This document shows positions 46,166-57,260 of a stretch of 64,000 bases of DNA, piece after piece. The translations under genes were made by a program, and so were the position numbers. Under the pieces are notes generated by a model. The model was not told the DNA's origin and did no database searches. It saw only the letters and a program-made list of their open reading frames with translations. Source of the stretch: Eunapius fragilis (lineage: Eukaryota; Porifera; Demospongiae; Spongillida; Spongillidae); NCBI GenBank assembly GCA_963681505.1, contig OY811990.1, positions 4,876,891 through 4,940,890 of the forward strand. Reading direction: 5' to 3'. Position 1 is the stretch's first letter. Each line of letters opens with the position of its first letter.

Positions 46166-49100
46166 CTATGAAATACGTGATCCATATGCAACATTTGTAT
46201 CCATCTCCATGGCATTTTCCGTCATCTTATTAGTGCCCACCTCATCGTACACACCGGCAGGATCAGCGTGTGAACTTGGTTTGTATGATGTCCTTGTGGA
46301 CCTTCTTGAAATGTAGCAGAGGACAGAAGCCACCAACACTCCGAGAGAGAAGGACACCACAAAGGTGACAGATACCCCAACTGCTGTACCAATATTAATG
46401 GCTGAACCAACTTCTGTATATATGCCATCAGAGCATTGGGGGGGAGAGGAGGATGGAGGATTAGGGTCTGGGGAAGAGGAAGGAATGGTTGTAATTCAGG
46501 ACCAGTGACAGTGTTGGGGGCTGACAAGTATTTTTCCACGTACATAATCATCAGTAAACTAGAATATACTGACAAGTAAAAGGACACATGCCATCCCAGC
46601 CACACCACCACTGTCTCATATCTATCAGTACTTCACTATGTCACATGTCAAGTTCTACCATCGTTGCATCATCGCACCATCACATCACATCACACCCACA
46701 CATCACATCACATCACATCACACCACATGACACCATCACATGGCCACCACATTAATTACTCACCAGTGATCACAAATGAGGCCACACCCCACAGGCTTGG
46801 AATGCAGGTGTCACAGAAGGAGCGAATGCTGACAGTGTAGCTGGCCCTGTCCACCAGCCCTGTCACCACGTACTGCAGGGCCACACCCTCCAGCTGGGTG
46901 GAGATGGTGGTCCCATTCATCACATACTGTACCAGGTAGCCATCAGGGAGAGGGGTGGGTGGAGTCCATGACACCAGAACCACACCCCCTCCTAGTTGTG
47001 TGACCAGAAGGTTGGTGGGAGGGGACTGGGCTACCGGGGAAGGAAGATGGTGAGGCAGAGGGAGGAGGGGAGGAGGGGAGGAGGAGGGGAGGAGGAGGGA
47101 GGAGAAGGAGGGGAGGAGGAGGGAGGAGGAGGAGGAGGATAGCGGAGGAGGGAGAGAAGGAAGAGAGGAAAGGAGGAGGGGATGGGAAGGAGTTAAAGGG
47201 AGAAAGTGGAGAAGGGACAAGTGTTCAGGGAGGACAATAGTAGAAGTTTGCCAGAGAGTTCTTCCCAACATGGACCCCTCCCCACACTGACCTATGACTG
47301 TGAAATTCACAGTGCCTGTGCCTGCCATGTTAGATAGGGTGCACTGGTACACGCCCCCTAACCCCGCCCCCACCACCACCAGCGTACTGGTGTAGTTGGC
47401 GGAGACAGCACTGGTGAGGAGGGTGGACTGGGAGCTGCTACTGGTGGGGGCACCATCCCTGGTCCAGGTGACAGAGGTGGGTGGGGAGGAGGTGGAGTGA
47501 ACAGCCAATGAGAAGCTTGGAGGACTCTGGGAGAGATTGGTGAGCAGCTGGAAGGTCACAGGCGTCACAATGACAGATCCACCTATGGAAAGAGGGGGGA
47601 GAGGGAGAGGAAGGAGGGGAGGGGAGGGGGAGGGAGGGGGAGGAGGGGAGGGAGGGGAGGAGGGGAGGGAGGGGAGGAGGGGAGAGGGAGTGGGAGGGTG
47701 GGGGAAGCATCATAGTACCACCACTGATGGCTGCGTGTGATAGAACAACTTACGGGATGATTGGATCGTAGTGGAAGCATACAGGCCTGCGAATAGGATT
47801 TGCTCCACCCCATTTTCATCAGGAATGCGACATGTGAAGACTCCTTCCACACCGCCACCAGTTCTGAAGAGACTAATCTTCGATGGATTCCTTAGTGCAT
47901 AGAAAGGTGTGCCATATGACGTCTGCAGCACGTTTCCGTTGGGGTTAAGCCATGTCCCCAAAGTACCAGCGTTGGCAGTGTTTGCTGTGTAGCAGTCAAG
48001 TGAAGTCTGAAAGGTATCGCCCACGTCATTTTGTGAGAAGTACGTGTTATTTGGTATAGCAATTTTAAGTTTCTGACTGTAAAGGATGACACCTGTGGAG
48101 CAGCCAGGGGATAGAAGGTTAGAGGAATGTTTACAGTGTGCTCTTATCAGATGTTTTGGTTTGTCTTTTATTTTATTTTATTTTTGGGGGGGGGGGGGGG
48201 GGGGGGGGGGGTATAATATTCAATTGGGGTATTCAGAGGCAACTTTGTCATGTGACACTTTCTTACTTCCGATACCTTGCTGACAAATGTCAATAACAAT
48301 ATTTTTTCAATATTGCGCGGCTTCCTACTAATGTTAAACAATCAAGTAAATATTTTAAAAACACCAAGTATCGTGATTTCCACCAGTACTTTACACATTA
48401 CGTTACATTGATCTTTTTGTACAGTAGCTGATGAAACAGTTACAAAGCACTGTTACACATAAAGTCAAAGAAAAATGTTGATCCAAGAACAACAAGTGGG
48501 GTGAGGTCTCTGTGTTCCACATACTGACCGCATTTCAATCATCTCTCATGACTCTGTTTGTAAACAGCATGCAGGTATAGGTTTTTATATAACTAGGAGC
48601 GTTTGGGTTAAATTGTCCTTGCCTCAGACATTCCAATGAACTCTCCTGCGCGAATGTCAAGTCGTGAGCCACCATCAGCCAAACTATGTTCCCAAAGCTT
48701 GGCTCAAAGACGCCCCTGTGAGCGGTTGTAAACGTTGCATTGCATGGAACACACCTCTACTGTCTCCGATTTCATTGTGGCGAAAAATCTACCCATATGC
48801 ATGTGATGATGATGATTGGTATGCAGAATAAACAACTGTCATTGCAGTTACAGGAGTGGTCCACATCGCAGGCTTGGTGCATCCCTGAACTCTCAGGCTT
48901 TTTGTGCAGATGGAATCGAAATCATGAGATCTGAGGTGAGTTAGCATGCAATGCATGAAAGCCAGGAAGACGTACGTGCCCCTTCCTTTTTTGGCATGAC
49001 AGGTCTCAGGAGGTGTTTAAAACACTTTTTAAATTGACCCCCCAATCCCACTTATTTGATGCTTTATGGTATCCACTGATATATCTTTTTAACGATATGC

Positions 49101-50143
49101 AGGTTCCTATATGTGCAAATACATTTGGTGTCTTACTCATGCGGGGTACCGACTTTACATGGTCCGATACCCCATGCATGGGCATTCCAAATGGCCACAT
49201 CGTCAGGTAGGAGCGTTCATATTGCTTCTAATTGTACGCGGTAGAAACGGTGTATATGCTCGGGCCACCTTGCTACCAATGAAAACCGTACACTGCAAAA
49301 AAATAAAAAAATCATGCAGTTAACGATCTAACGAAGTGTATACTAAACTATCTGATGATCTGAGTGTGTACGTTAGCGTTCAATCTAAATTTAGTCTAAA
49401 CTATTCCAGTTTGACATTCAATCCAAAAAAGATTTCAAAGAATTTAAATGCGTTTTAATAAACCAATGTATATAGCGACTGTGCATGTTGACAAATAAAA
49501 TCACTGATCTAGCAGCACGTAGAATGATAGGTGTAATCTTATTATAGCTGGGTTCAAACGAAGTGCAGCGTTACTATATAACGGCTAGTTATTGATGCAT
49601 GCATGCATGACAGTTTAACACCGGACCATTCTGTTCTTTTATTGTTTCTTTGTCCGCTAGTTTCTTTTTTTTTAAACGTGAGTTTAATAAAGCTTGCTGA
49701 ACTTTACGTGAAGTAATGCCATCCGTATAACTTCAATGGCGTACATATAAGTGACCTATAGCTATCTATTGCAATTGCATATAGCCATGAGCTTATCAAC
49801 CCTAGAAAAGCCTACCGGCATGAACCAGGCTGGCTTATGTTCGGTGTGTCTGGTGTGCACGATACGGTCTGTATCTGAAATGAGTCGCGCGCGTAAAAAG
49901 CCAGCAGCATTGCGGACCACAACATCGACAACCACAAGGATAGGAAAACGAAGAACTGCTGCACACGTATACATGACCTGACTGATGGATGCGCCATTAA
50001 TTACAATCCTTTAGTCTACGTGCTTCATGACCTTGTATTGCACGATCCAACTTACCCCGTGTTGGTATTTGTGTGTTTCCAGGTACGGCCAGTGAGATGA
50101 ACAAAACTGCAGCCGTTGCAATGGCCTTTAACACTATCATCAT
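46166..50143 (-). CDS. Ig/FN3 single-pass receptor, copy B (2 Ig + 1 FN3)
   Basis: Paralogue of copy A in the same orientation, about 5.9-6.9 kb away. Five exons (50143-50056, 48092-47754, 47582-47292, 47030-46764, 46413-46166) give 410 aa in frame. Signal peptide MMIVLKAIATAAVLFISLAV, Ig1, Ig2, one FN3, TM and a tail almost identical to A (GVYDEVG ... NVAYGS). Exons equivalent to FN3-2 to FN3-5 are absent: the sequence passes from the TM-exon flank straight into the intron flank of A's FN3-2 exon near 46445. Because all domain exons are phase 1, the loss keeps frame. Exon lengths otherwise equal those of A, except for one extra Met codon at the start. Both copies look expressible. Confidence 0.87.
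48300..50050. other. Long first intron of receptor copy B
   Basis: Homologous to 42840-44200 of copy A, apart from small indels, the MITE present only in A, and an extra B segment at about 48850-49540 with no counterpart in A. Nothing coding is seen. Confidence 0.55.
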
Positions 50144-50692
50144 TGCGCACTGATAGTTGCTAGAAACCAGTGGGATACGAAGATTGTCTTATCTCCACCG
50201 TATTTCGTTCCGTATAGCCAGTTTTCATCACATCCGAAGCAGATCCGCTAACCCACCGATTTAACTTAGCGGCTGGACATTAGGTTGGATAATTAAATAA
50301 TACCGTAATTTCTCGATGAAAAAAATTATTCTAGCCGCATCTTATTAAATGACCCACATATCTTACTTGTCTTACGAAAGAAAACACTTTTCATAACTCC
50401 ATACATGAACGAGACCATCAATGCACTAGGTGTGAGTTATTACTTATGGCTCCGCGCGCAGCCCGTTTTCAGAGCTATGCAAATCTGGCGGGAAAAAATG
50501 GTGTCTTCTTCTGCGCCTTAGGAAATCGGTAAGCAATTAATAGAGACATTAGCACAGATAGAAGAAACACAAAAATAACACACAAAAGTAGCCACATTTT
50601 TTTCACCGTTGATCAGGGCAAGAGTATTTTATGAATAATTTGCGTAGGTTTGAACTGATAGAGACACACACAACGAAAGTGAATGAGCGATG

Positions 50693-50697
<5 letters not shown>

Positions 50698-50767
<70 letters not shown>
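50698..50767. repeat. (GT)n microsatellite
   Basis: Uninterrupted GT repeat just beyond the right end of receptor unit B. Confidence 0.97.
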
Positions 50768-50768
<1 letters not shown>

Positions 50769-50769
50769 C

Positions 50770-51570
50770 TGCTGCTTGGTGGAGAGTTTCAGTTCCATTA
50801 AACACTCTCTTTGCCTCCCAAGATGTTATAGGTACTCATAGTATGGGATGCATGGTGCAAACAAGTGACGAATCCTGGGGGAACTGTGCCAAAAGGTACT
50901 AGTATCGGGGAGACAACGAATTCCAATTCAATCGGATAATGACAGAGAAGTGGAGGGTAGATTAAATTGCCTGTAGTACCTCGCGGTACTAGCAGTCAAT
51001 CTACTTAAGAAATACACATCGCTGCCCCCCAGAAATAATGTGGCTACAAGGACATACTTGATTCAGATAGCCCCTACTGTCTTCTCTCCGTAAGGTAATT
51101 TTTTTAGGGTTTGAAGCTTGGAAAACTCGCTTGTAAGCCGAGGGTTCTCTCGAAAGTTACCCCTTTCACAAGACATAACTTGCCGTAGCGATATAGCTGC
51201 GCCACGAGGATTAGTACATGAATAGCAAAATAATGACTCTTTGAAATGGCGCTATAGTACAACTCCACTTTTGTACCCGAAGCTCACGTTTCTTAGCTCT
51301 AGTTGTCAAGGACGTTGCTAAGGGCATGACATCATCATTTCGGTTATAAACCTACTATCCACAAACATGCTAACCTACTATCCACAATCATGCAACTATT
51401 AACGAGAAAATCGATGAATAATATTAATTGAGGCGCTTGTTTCAGATATACATGTGGAAATTAATTACAAGCCTACCTCACTGCTGAATCCCAGTCCTTT
51501 GGGTAGCAGATCTGTTTTGGATGTATAAACAGTTCATAAAAGCAATCTGATTGGCTCTACATGGGAGCAA
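50770..51570. other. No gene recognised
   Basis: Intergenic, between receptor unit B and a repeat shared with its downstream flank. No domain or RNA gene is visible. Confidence 0.55.
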
Positions 51571-51574
51571 CTTT

Positions 51575-51641
51575 GTGACATGTCAGTGCCCCCCAAAATT
51601 CACCCTCATCACCCCTGTTAATTACTTAGCTGTTTACCCCT

Positions 51642-51674
<33 letters not shown>

Positions 51675-52080
51675 CATGCACACACACACACATATACATG
51701 CACACACACATGCACACACACATGCACACACACATGCACACACACATGCACACACACCCTACACACATGCACACACACATGCACACACACAGACACATGC
51801 ACACACACACGCACACATACACACTCACACACATACCCCCCTTAATGCTCCAAAAAACCCTGCATGGTCCCCATCCCCTTTCAATCACTGTGTTGGTTAG
51901 ACGGCATCAATATCTTCAGTTGCTCAGTTCAACAACACGTTGAATTCATATCTGAATGAGATGAGATATGTCTGGCGCAAGTTAGACCTACCTACAGTAA
52001 ATACCTTGTGGGTTGGTTTACAACTAAAACCACCTTTGATCACAACAAAACCTTTCCTGCTTGCCAGATGCCATCCAATT
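51575..52080. repeat. Third copy of the receptor-array flank repeat
   Basis: Matches 38719-39040 and 45607-45940: CATGTCAGTGCC at the start, then CTGAATGAGATGAGATATG, GACCTACCTACAGTAAATAC and TTGGTT-ACAACTAAAACCAC. A CA/ATGCAC microsatellite (51640-51832) is inserted in this copy. Confidence 0.75.
51640..51832. repeat. (CA)n with ATGCACACAC higher-order repeat
   Basis: CA dinucleotides with regularly spaced ATGCACACACAC units. Confidence 0.95.
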
Positions 52081-52491
52081 AGTGGGCATGCCGGAGGCTG
52101 TGATAATGGAGTTATCATTTCTGCTAAATAATGCTCACTGCTGGCTAGGCTAGATCAGCACATTAAAAACAGGTTGGACAGCTGACCCCCTGCAGCTGCC
52201 GGCTATTATTCAAAAACCATGCCTTGGTGTATGCACTCTTCAAGCTGTTCTATGTGTTCTGGCTCATGCAAAGTACCTCTGCTCACACATTGACAACAGG
52301 AAAAATTCAAACAGTTTATAATGTTGCACCCAGTGCTAGTGTGTTCCATTTTAAAATTCTTTTGTATTAATATTACACGTTACGTGGGTGGTGGTGATAT
52401 TCCATTTATTACACACTTGCGAATGACTCTCGCCGGCAAAGTGCAAACAGGTACTTTGCACTAGCGGTTACTAGCTAAGAACTTCATTCAG

Positions 52492-53183
52492 TTCCGCCCT
52501 GCTCATTGGCTACAGTTCTCGGCTTAAAGCTCCCGGAAGAGTTGGGTATCACGCTCCCCCACGAGCACCTGTTGCTCGACTTCACCAAGGCCCTGAGGAA
52601 GCCCGATTACGTCTCCAATTGTCTCGGAAACCTTAGTCTTACCTTGCAAAACCTGGGGAAGATACGCCAATTTCCGTACGCAAGGAGGGGGGGGGGGGGG
52701 GGGGCGGGGAGGTGCGTGGCCATTGATATTTACATGCGGTGTAGCGCGGTGTTACTATCCGTGCACGTGCGCCGTATCGCCACAGGTACAGCGTGAAGGA
52801 CAACCTGGTAATTGATAACGTGGAGGAGGTGGTGGAGGAGTTGAAGGCGTTCAAGGATGCGGGAGGCGGGTCTGTCGTGGACTTGACCCCCATCGGTATA
52901 AGGACCGCCTCCCCCGAGCTCCTCCCCTTAGTGTCGCGGGAGAGCGGGGTGAACATCGTCCTGGGGACGGGGTTCTACGTGGAGGCCTTCCAGTCAGAAG
53001 AGACCAGAGCCATGAGTGTGGAGAGCATGGCTGAGGTGATGCAGCAGGAGATAGAGGGAGGGATAGGAGGGTCTGGGGTCAAGTGTGGTGTCATAGGAGA
53101 GTTAGGGTGCTCCTGGCCCTTGGCTGACTGTGAGAAGAAGTCGCTGTGTGCTGGTGCAATGACACAGAAGAAGACTGGTGGGT

Positions 53184-53226
<43 letters not shown>

Positions 53227-55267
53227 TGTGTGTGTGTGTGTGTGTACGTAGTTCACCAGTGCTTGTGTTACATTAATCATTAATTGGCACACTCACACCC
53301 ACGCAATCAATTCAGTGGTCCAATCAGCAACCACACGTAAGAACTAAGTTTCTGCCAAATTTGTTGTCATAAAAAATATATACATGTTGTGTCCTGAGGC
53401 AGACAAATCACACAGAAGCGCTATGAGTGCCTCTGTGTGTGCGTGCGTGTGGATAAATGCAGTGACACATTCTGCGACCCCCTCCTGCACTTTGTTGCAT
53501 CTTTAAATAGGGGGTGTGGTGGGGTGGTGAGTGGAGATTTACGCAATCTTCAGAATTGGACCATGTGTGTGCCCCTCCCCCACTGCCCCGCCCTCACGGT
53601 TGTTCCGCCCCCCACATGCGCCCCCATATTTCCCAGGTGCTCCAATCAATGTTCACCTAGGACGTGACCAGCAGTGTGCCTTTGAGGTCCTGGATATCCT
53701 GAGGTGTGCAGGGGCTGATATCTCTCGCACCGTCCTCTCCCACGTAGACAGAACCATCTTTGATGACAACAAGCTGTTGCAGCTAGCCAGACAAGGCTGC
53801 TACCTTGAGTTTGACCTCTTTGGTATAGAGTGCTCCCATTACCAGGTAGGGGGGTGAGGGGAGGTGTGCTCCCATTACCAGGTAGGAGGAGTGAGGGGAG
53901 GTGTGCTCCATTACCAGGTAGGGGGGTGAGGGGAGGTGTGCTCCCATTACCAGGTAGGAGGAGTGAGGGGAGGTGTGCTCCCATTACCAGGTAGGGGGGT
54001 GAGGGGAGGTGTGCTCCCATTACCAGGTAGGGGGGTGAGGGGAGGTGTGCTCCCATTACCAGGTAGGGGGGTGAGGGGAGGTGTGCTCCCATTACCAGGT
54101 AGGGGGGTGAGGGGAGGTGTGCTCCCATTACCAGGTAGGGGGGTGAGGGGAGGTGTGCTCCCATTACCAGGTAGGGGGGTGAGGGGAGGTGTGCTCCCAT
54201 TACCAGGTAGGGGGGTGAGGGGAGGTGTGCTCCCATTACCAGGTAGGGGGGTGAGGGGGAGGTGTGCTCCCATTACCAGGTAGGAGGAGTGAGGGGAGGT
54301 GTGCTCCCATTACCAGGTAGGGGGGTGAGGGGAGGTGTGCTCCCATTACCAGGTAGGGAGGTGAGGGGAGGTGTGCTCCCATTACCAGGTAGGAGGGTGA
54401 GGGGAGGTGTGCTCCCATTACCAGGTAGGGGGGTGAGGGGAGGTGTGCTCCCATTACCAGGTAGGGGGGTGAGGGGAGGTGTGCTCCCATTACCAGGTAG
54501 GGAGGTGAGGGGAGGTGTGCTCCCATTACCAGGTAGGAGGGTGAGGGGAGGTGTGCTCCCATTACCAGGTAGGGAGGTGAGGGGAGGTGTGCTCCCATTA
54601 CCAGGTAGGGGGGTGAGGGGAGGTGTGCTCCCATTACCAGGTAGGGGGGTGAGGGGAGGTGTGCTCCCATTACCAGGTAGGAGGAGTGAGGGGAGGTGTG
54701 CTCCCATTACCAGGTAGGAGGAGTGAGGGGAGGTGTGCTCCCATTACCAGGTAGGAGGAGTGAGGGAAGGGGTAGCTACCTCGAGCTAACAGGAGAGGGC
54801 GGGGCAGCGAGGGGAAATAGGGGCATTCACGATGCTTGGGGAGGAAGGGGTGATTGCAGCCATGTTTTGACCAACGGTTGGTTACTGTGTGTCCCCCCCC
54901 CCCCCCACCCTTCTTCCCCCCCCCCCCCCCCCCCCCCCCTCAGTTCAACACTGCCGTAGACATGCCTAGTGATGCCCAGAGGATACAGAAAGTGAAGCTG
55001 CTGGTTGACAATGGTTACTCCAGCCAGGTCTTGCTGTCACATGATCTTCACACCAAACATCGGCTGGTAGACCTTTTTTTTTAAAGCACAAGTGTCATTG
55101 TAGTTAATTTATATGGCTTGAACCCCTTCTAGGTTCGCTACGGGGGACATGGCTATGCACACCTTCTAGACCACATTGTGCCAAAGATGGTCGACAGAGG
55201 AATTAGCAGAGACATTGTGTTTCGGATGATGACCGAAAATCCGCAAAAGTGTCTTGCCTTCGTGTAG
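52492..55267 (+). CDS. PTER: Phosphotriesterase-related protein (PTER), 5' end incomplete
   Basis: Zinc-dependent amidohydrolase-fold enzyme of the phosphotriesterase family; mammalian PTER hydrolyses N-acyl-taurines (family knowledge). Exons 52492-52675, 52786-53177, 53637-53845, 54944-55066 and 55133-55267 join in frame. Metal-site motifs are present: [19 protein letters not shown] (bridging acid), [17 protein letters not shown] and [12 protein letters not shown]. Other PTER marks: [48 protein letters not shown] and [14 protein letters not shown]. It ends CLAFV. No in-frame ATG follows the stop at 52476, so a short first exon must lie upstream; the start of the first listed exon is uncertain. 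Intron 3 contains a large donor-site minisatellite and a poly-C acceptor tract. Confidence 0.92.
53178..53250. repeat. (GT)n microsatellite in PTER intron 2
   Basis: GT repeats start directly after the exon end at 53177, so the splice donor GTGGGTG abuts the array. Confidence 0.95.
53828..54765 (+). repeat. 36-bp minisatellite containing a splice donor, about 26 copies
   Basis: The unit is built from GTGCTCCCATTACCAGGTAG followed by GGGGGTGAGGGGAGGT. It is the last bases of PTER exon 3 plus the beginning of its intron, so each unit repeats the exon/intron junction CATTACCAG|GTAGG. Most units are 36 bp; a few 37-bp variants contain GGAGGAGTG. Long open frames with 12-residue periodicity on both strands arise because 36 is a multiple of three. 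Confidence 0.95.
54894..54942 (+). repeat. Poly-C tract forming the PTER intron 3 acceptor
   Basis: Almost pure C for about 45 bases, ending TCAG before the exon at 54944. It serves as an extreme polypyrimidine tract. Confidence 0.9.
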
Positions 55268-55368
55268 ATTGTCCGCCTTTGTCCGTAACCTTTTGTCTTC
55301 TAATAACGAAATAATAATTTTAAAAATACTAATTAATAGTTGTTACGCGGTCGGCTTACACAGCTAAG

Positions 55369-56889
55369 ATGCGTTGTAGCTTACACATTGCACTTCTTAT
55401 TGGCGCCTCCTCGTTCTTGTTTTTTTGCACTCGTGACGTGGAGGGTCTGAAGGAAGTTGTGACCATTTCGGACCAGAAGGACTGGAAGAAGCTGCTGAGG
55501 ACGAAGACAAACGTCCTCACATTGTTCTCTTCCGGGGCGGACGATGTTTCCGGCCTTGTGGCGACCCTGGAACGTGTGGCCGTCGTGGTCAAAGGAGAGG
55601 GTACCGTGTGTCACGTGGACTGCTCTGAGGCGAAGAAGCTGTGTAAGAACCTGAGGGTCAATGCCGAACCGTTCGCTCTCAAACACTACAAGGACGGAGA
55701 GTTCAACAAGGACTACGACAGAAAGCTGGTGGAGAAGTCCTTTGTTAGCTTCATTCGCAACCCGACGGCGGAGGCGCCGTGGTCCGAGGACTCCACCGCG
55801 AATGACGTCTACCACGTCGAGGGTCCCACGGACTTCGAGAAGCTGATGAAGAAGGAGAAGAAGCCAGTCCTGGTGATGTTCTACGCCCCGTGGTGCGGCC
55901 ATTGCAAGAAGCTCAAGCCAGAGTTTGCTCTGGCGGCCACTGAGCTCAAGGGAAGCGCTGTCCTGGCCGGCATGGACGTGGACACGCCCGACGCCTACGG
56001 CATCCGCAACCAGTTCAACATCACGGGGTTCCCCACCCTCGTCTACTTCGACCAGGCCAGGAGGCGACTCAACTACGCCGGGGGGAGAGACAAGCAGGGC
56101 ATCGTGGAGTGGGTCAGGAACCCGCGAGCGGCGGAGGAGACCGCCCCCCCTCAAGAGGAGGAACAGTGGAGTGACGTCGAGAGTGACGTGGTACACCTCA
56201 CCGACGACACGTTCGACGCCTTCGTTGCCTCCAACCCGTCCGTCCTCGTGATGGTCTACGCGCCCTGGTGCGGCCACTGCAAGAAGATGAAGCCAGAGTA
56301 CGTGGAAGCGGCGCGCGTCCTCAAGGAAGAGGGCGTGGTCGGGGCCCTGGCCGCCGTTGACGCGACCAAGAACCAGAAGTTGGCAAACAGGTTTGGCGTG
56401 AAGGGCTTCCCGACCATCAAGTACCTGAGGGACGGGGTCATCAAGTATGAGTACGGCTACAGCAGGGACGCCAGGGGGCTGGTGGATTTCATGAAGAACC
56501 CCCGCGAGCCCCCACCGCCGGAGAAGGACTGGTCTGAAGTGGAGAGCGATGTGGAGCACCTCAGTGATGAGACCTTCAAGAGTCAGCTGAAGAAGAAGAA
56601 GCACGCTTTGGTCATGTTCTACGCCCCTTGGTGCGGACACTGCAAGGCCACGAAGCCAGAGTACGTGTCGGCTGCAAGGCAATTGGCCGAGGACAAGAAG
56701 GTGGTCCTTGCTGCCCTCGACTGCACCAAGTACTCTGCTGTGTGCCAGCAGTACGACGTGACTGGGTACCCGACTTTCAGGTACTTCAGTTATGGCAAGG
56801 GAGACTTCAAGTACACTGGGGCACGCACTGCTGAAGGGTTTGTGAGCTTTATGTCTGATCCAACCTCTTACCCACGAGAGGAGCTGTAG
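55369..56889 (+). CDS. PDIA5: Protein disulfide-isomerase A5-like, intronless
   Basis: ER-lumen thiol-disulfide oxidoreductase. A single 506-aa ORF begins 101 bp after the PTER stop. Signal peptide (MRCSLHIALLIGASSFLFFC), then an N-terminal non-catalytic thioredoxin-like domain (about 28-145) typical of PDIA5, then three thioredoxin domains, each with YAPWCGHCK (active Cys at about residues 176, 301 and 422), and a C-terminal REEL as ER-retention signal. Length and layout match PDIA5 (519 aa in human). Human PDIA5 has CSMC, CGHC and CPHC; here all three are CGHC. The ORF is notably GC-rich compared with its flanks and has no introns, unlike every other complete gene in the window, which suggests a retrocopy or strong codon bias. 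Confidence 0.93.
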   Translation: MRCSLHIALLIGASSFLFFCTRDVEGLKEVVTISDQKDWKKLLRTKTNVLTLFSSGADDVSGLVATLERVAVVVKGEGTVCHVDCSEAKKLCKNLRVNAEPFALKHYKDGEFNKDYDRKLVEKSFVSFIRNPTAEAPWSEDSTANDVYHVEGPTDFEKLMKKEKKPVLVMFYAPWCGHCKKLKPEFALAATELKGSAVLAGMDVDTPDAYGIRNQFNITGFPTLVYFDQARRRLNYAGGRDKQGIVEWVRNPRAAEETAPPQEEEQWSDVESDVVHLTDDTFDAFVASNPSVLVMVYAPWCGHCKKMKPEYVEAARVLKEEGVVGALAAVDATKNQKLANRFGVKGFPTIKYLRDGVIKYEYGYSRDARGLVDFMKNPREPPPPEKDWSEVESDVEHLSDETFKSQLKKKKHALVMFYAPWCGHCKATKPEYVSAARQLAEDKKVVLAALDCTKYSAVCQQYDVTGYPTFRYFSYGKGDFKYTGARTAEGFVSFMSDPTSYPREEL

Positions 56890-57192
56890 CATGTCCGGTC
56901 ATCTCTCTCTCACATAGCTTTTGGTACATCGTTTATTTTTTTTTTTTTTGTGAAATGAATTTTGTTTTGGCCTTTGCTATAGCGAGGGGGAGGGTGGAAG
57001 GGGTGGAGTATGTGGGGGGAGAGGGCAAGATCCATGCGGGAGGGGGGTGATGTCATTATGGGGTTCCAAACATTGGTGAACGGGCCGATTCTCGTACCAG
57101 ACCCATGTTCCTAATAGCACACCGCAAGTGATGTAATCATCCGCGGGAACCTGGGTCTGGGCACGAAACTAGGGGATCGATCATCCTCTATT
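56890..57192. other. Downstream flank of PDIA5; no gene recognised
   Basis: Probable 3' untranslated region followed by G-rich intergenic sequence. No clear AATAAA is seen close to the stop. Confidence 0.5.
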
Positions 57193-57260
57193 TTATCTCT
57201 GCTTCATTCATCACTGCGAGCAACAAGCGCTTGTCGCTTGCAGTGATGAAGCAGAGATAA
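57193..57260. repeat. Imperfect hairpin next to perfect palindrome
   Basis: TTATCTCTGCTTCAT ... CACTGCGAGCAACAAG pairs with CTTGTCGCTTGCAGTG ... ATGAAGCAGAGATAA. The left arm has 4 extra bases. Confidence 0.8.

Noticed and set aside
53646-54717. Long ORFs on both strands with 12-residue periodicity
   Set aside because: Artefact of the 36-bp minisatellite, whose length is a multiple of three, inside PTER intron 3.
53828-54765. CRISPR-like array
   Set aside because: The repeats are directly contiguous, without unique spacers, and the context is a eukaryotic intron.
55381-56892. 503-codon minus-strand ORF opposite PDIA5
   Set aside because: It is the antisense shadow of a GC-rich coding sequence; it has no recognisable domain, while the plus strand encodes a complete PDIA5.
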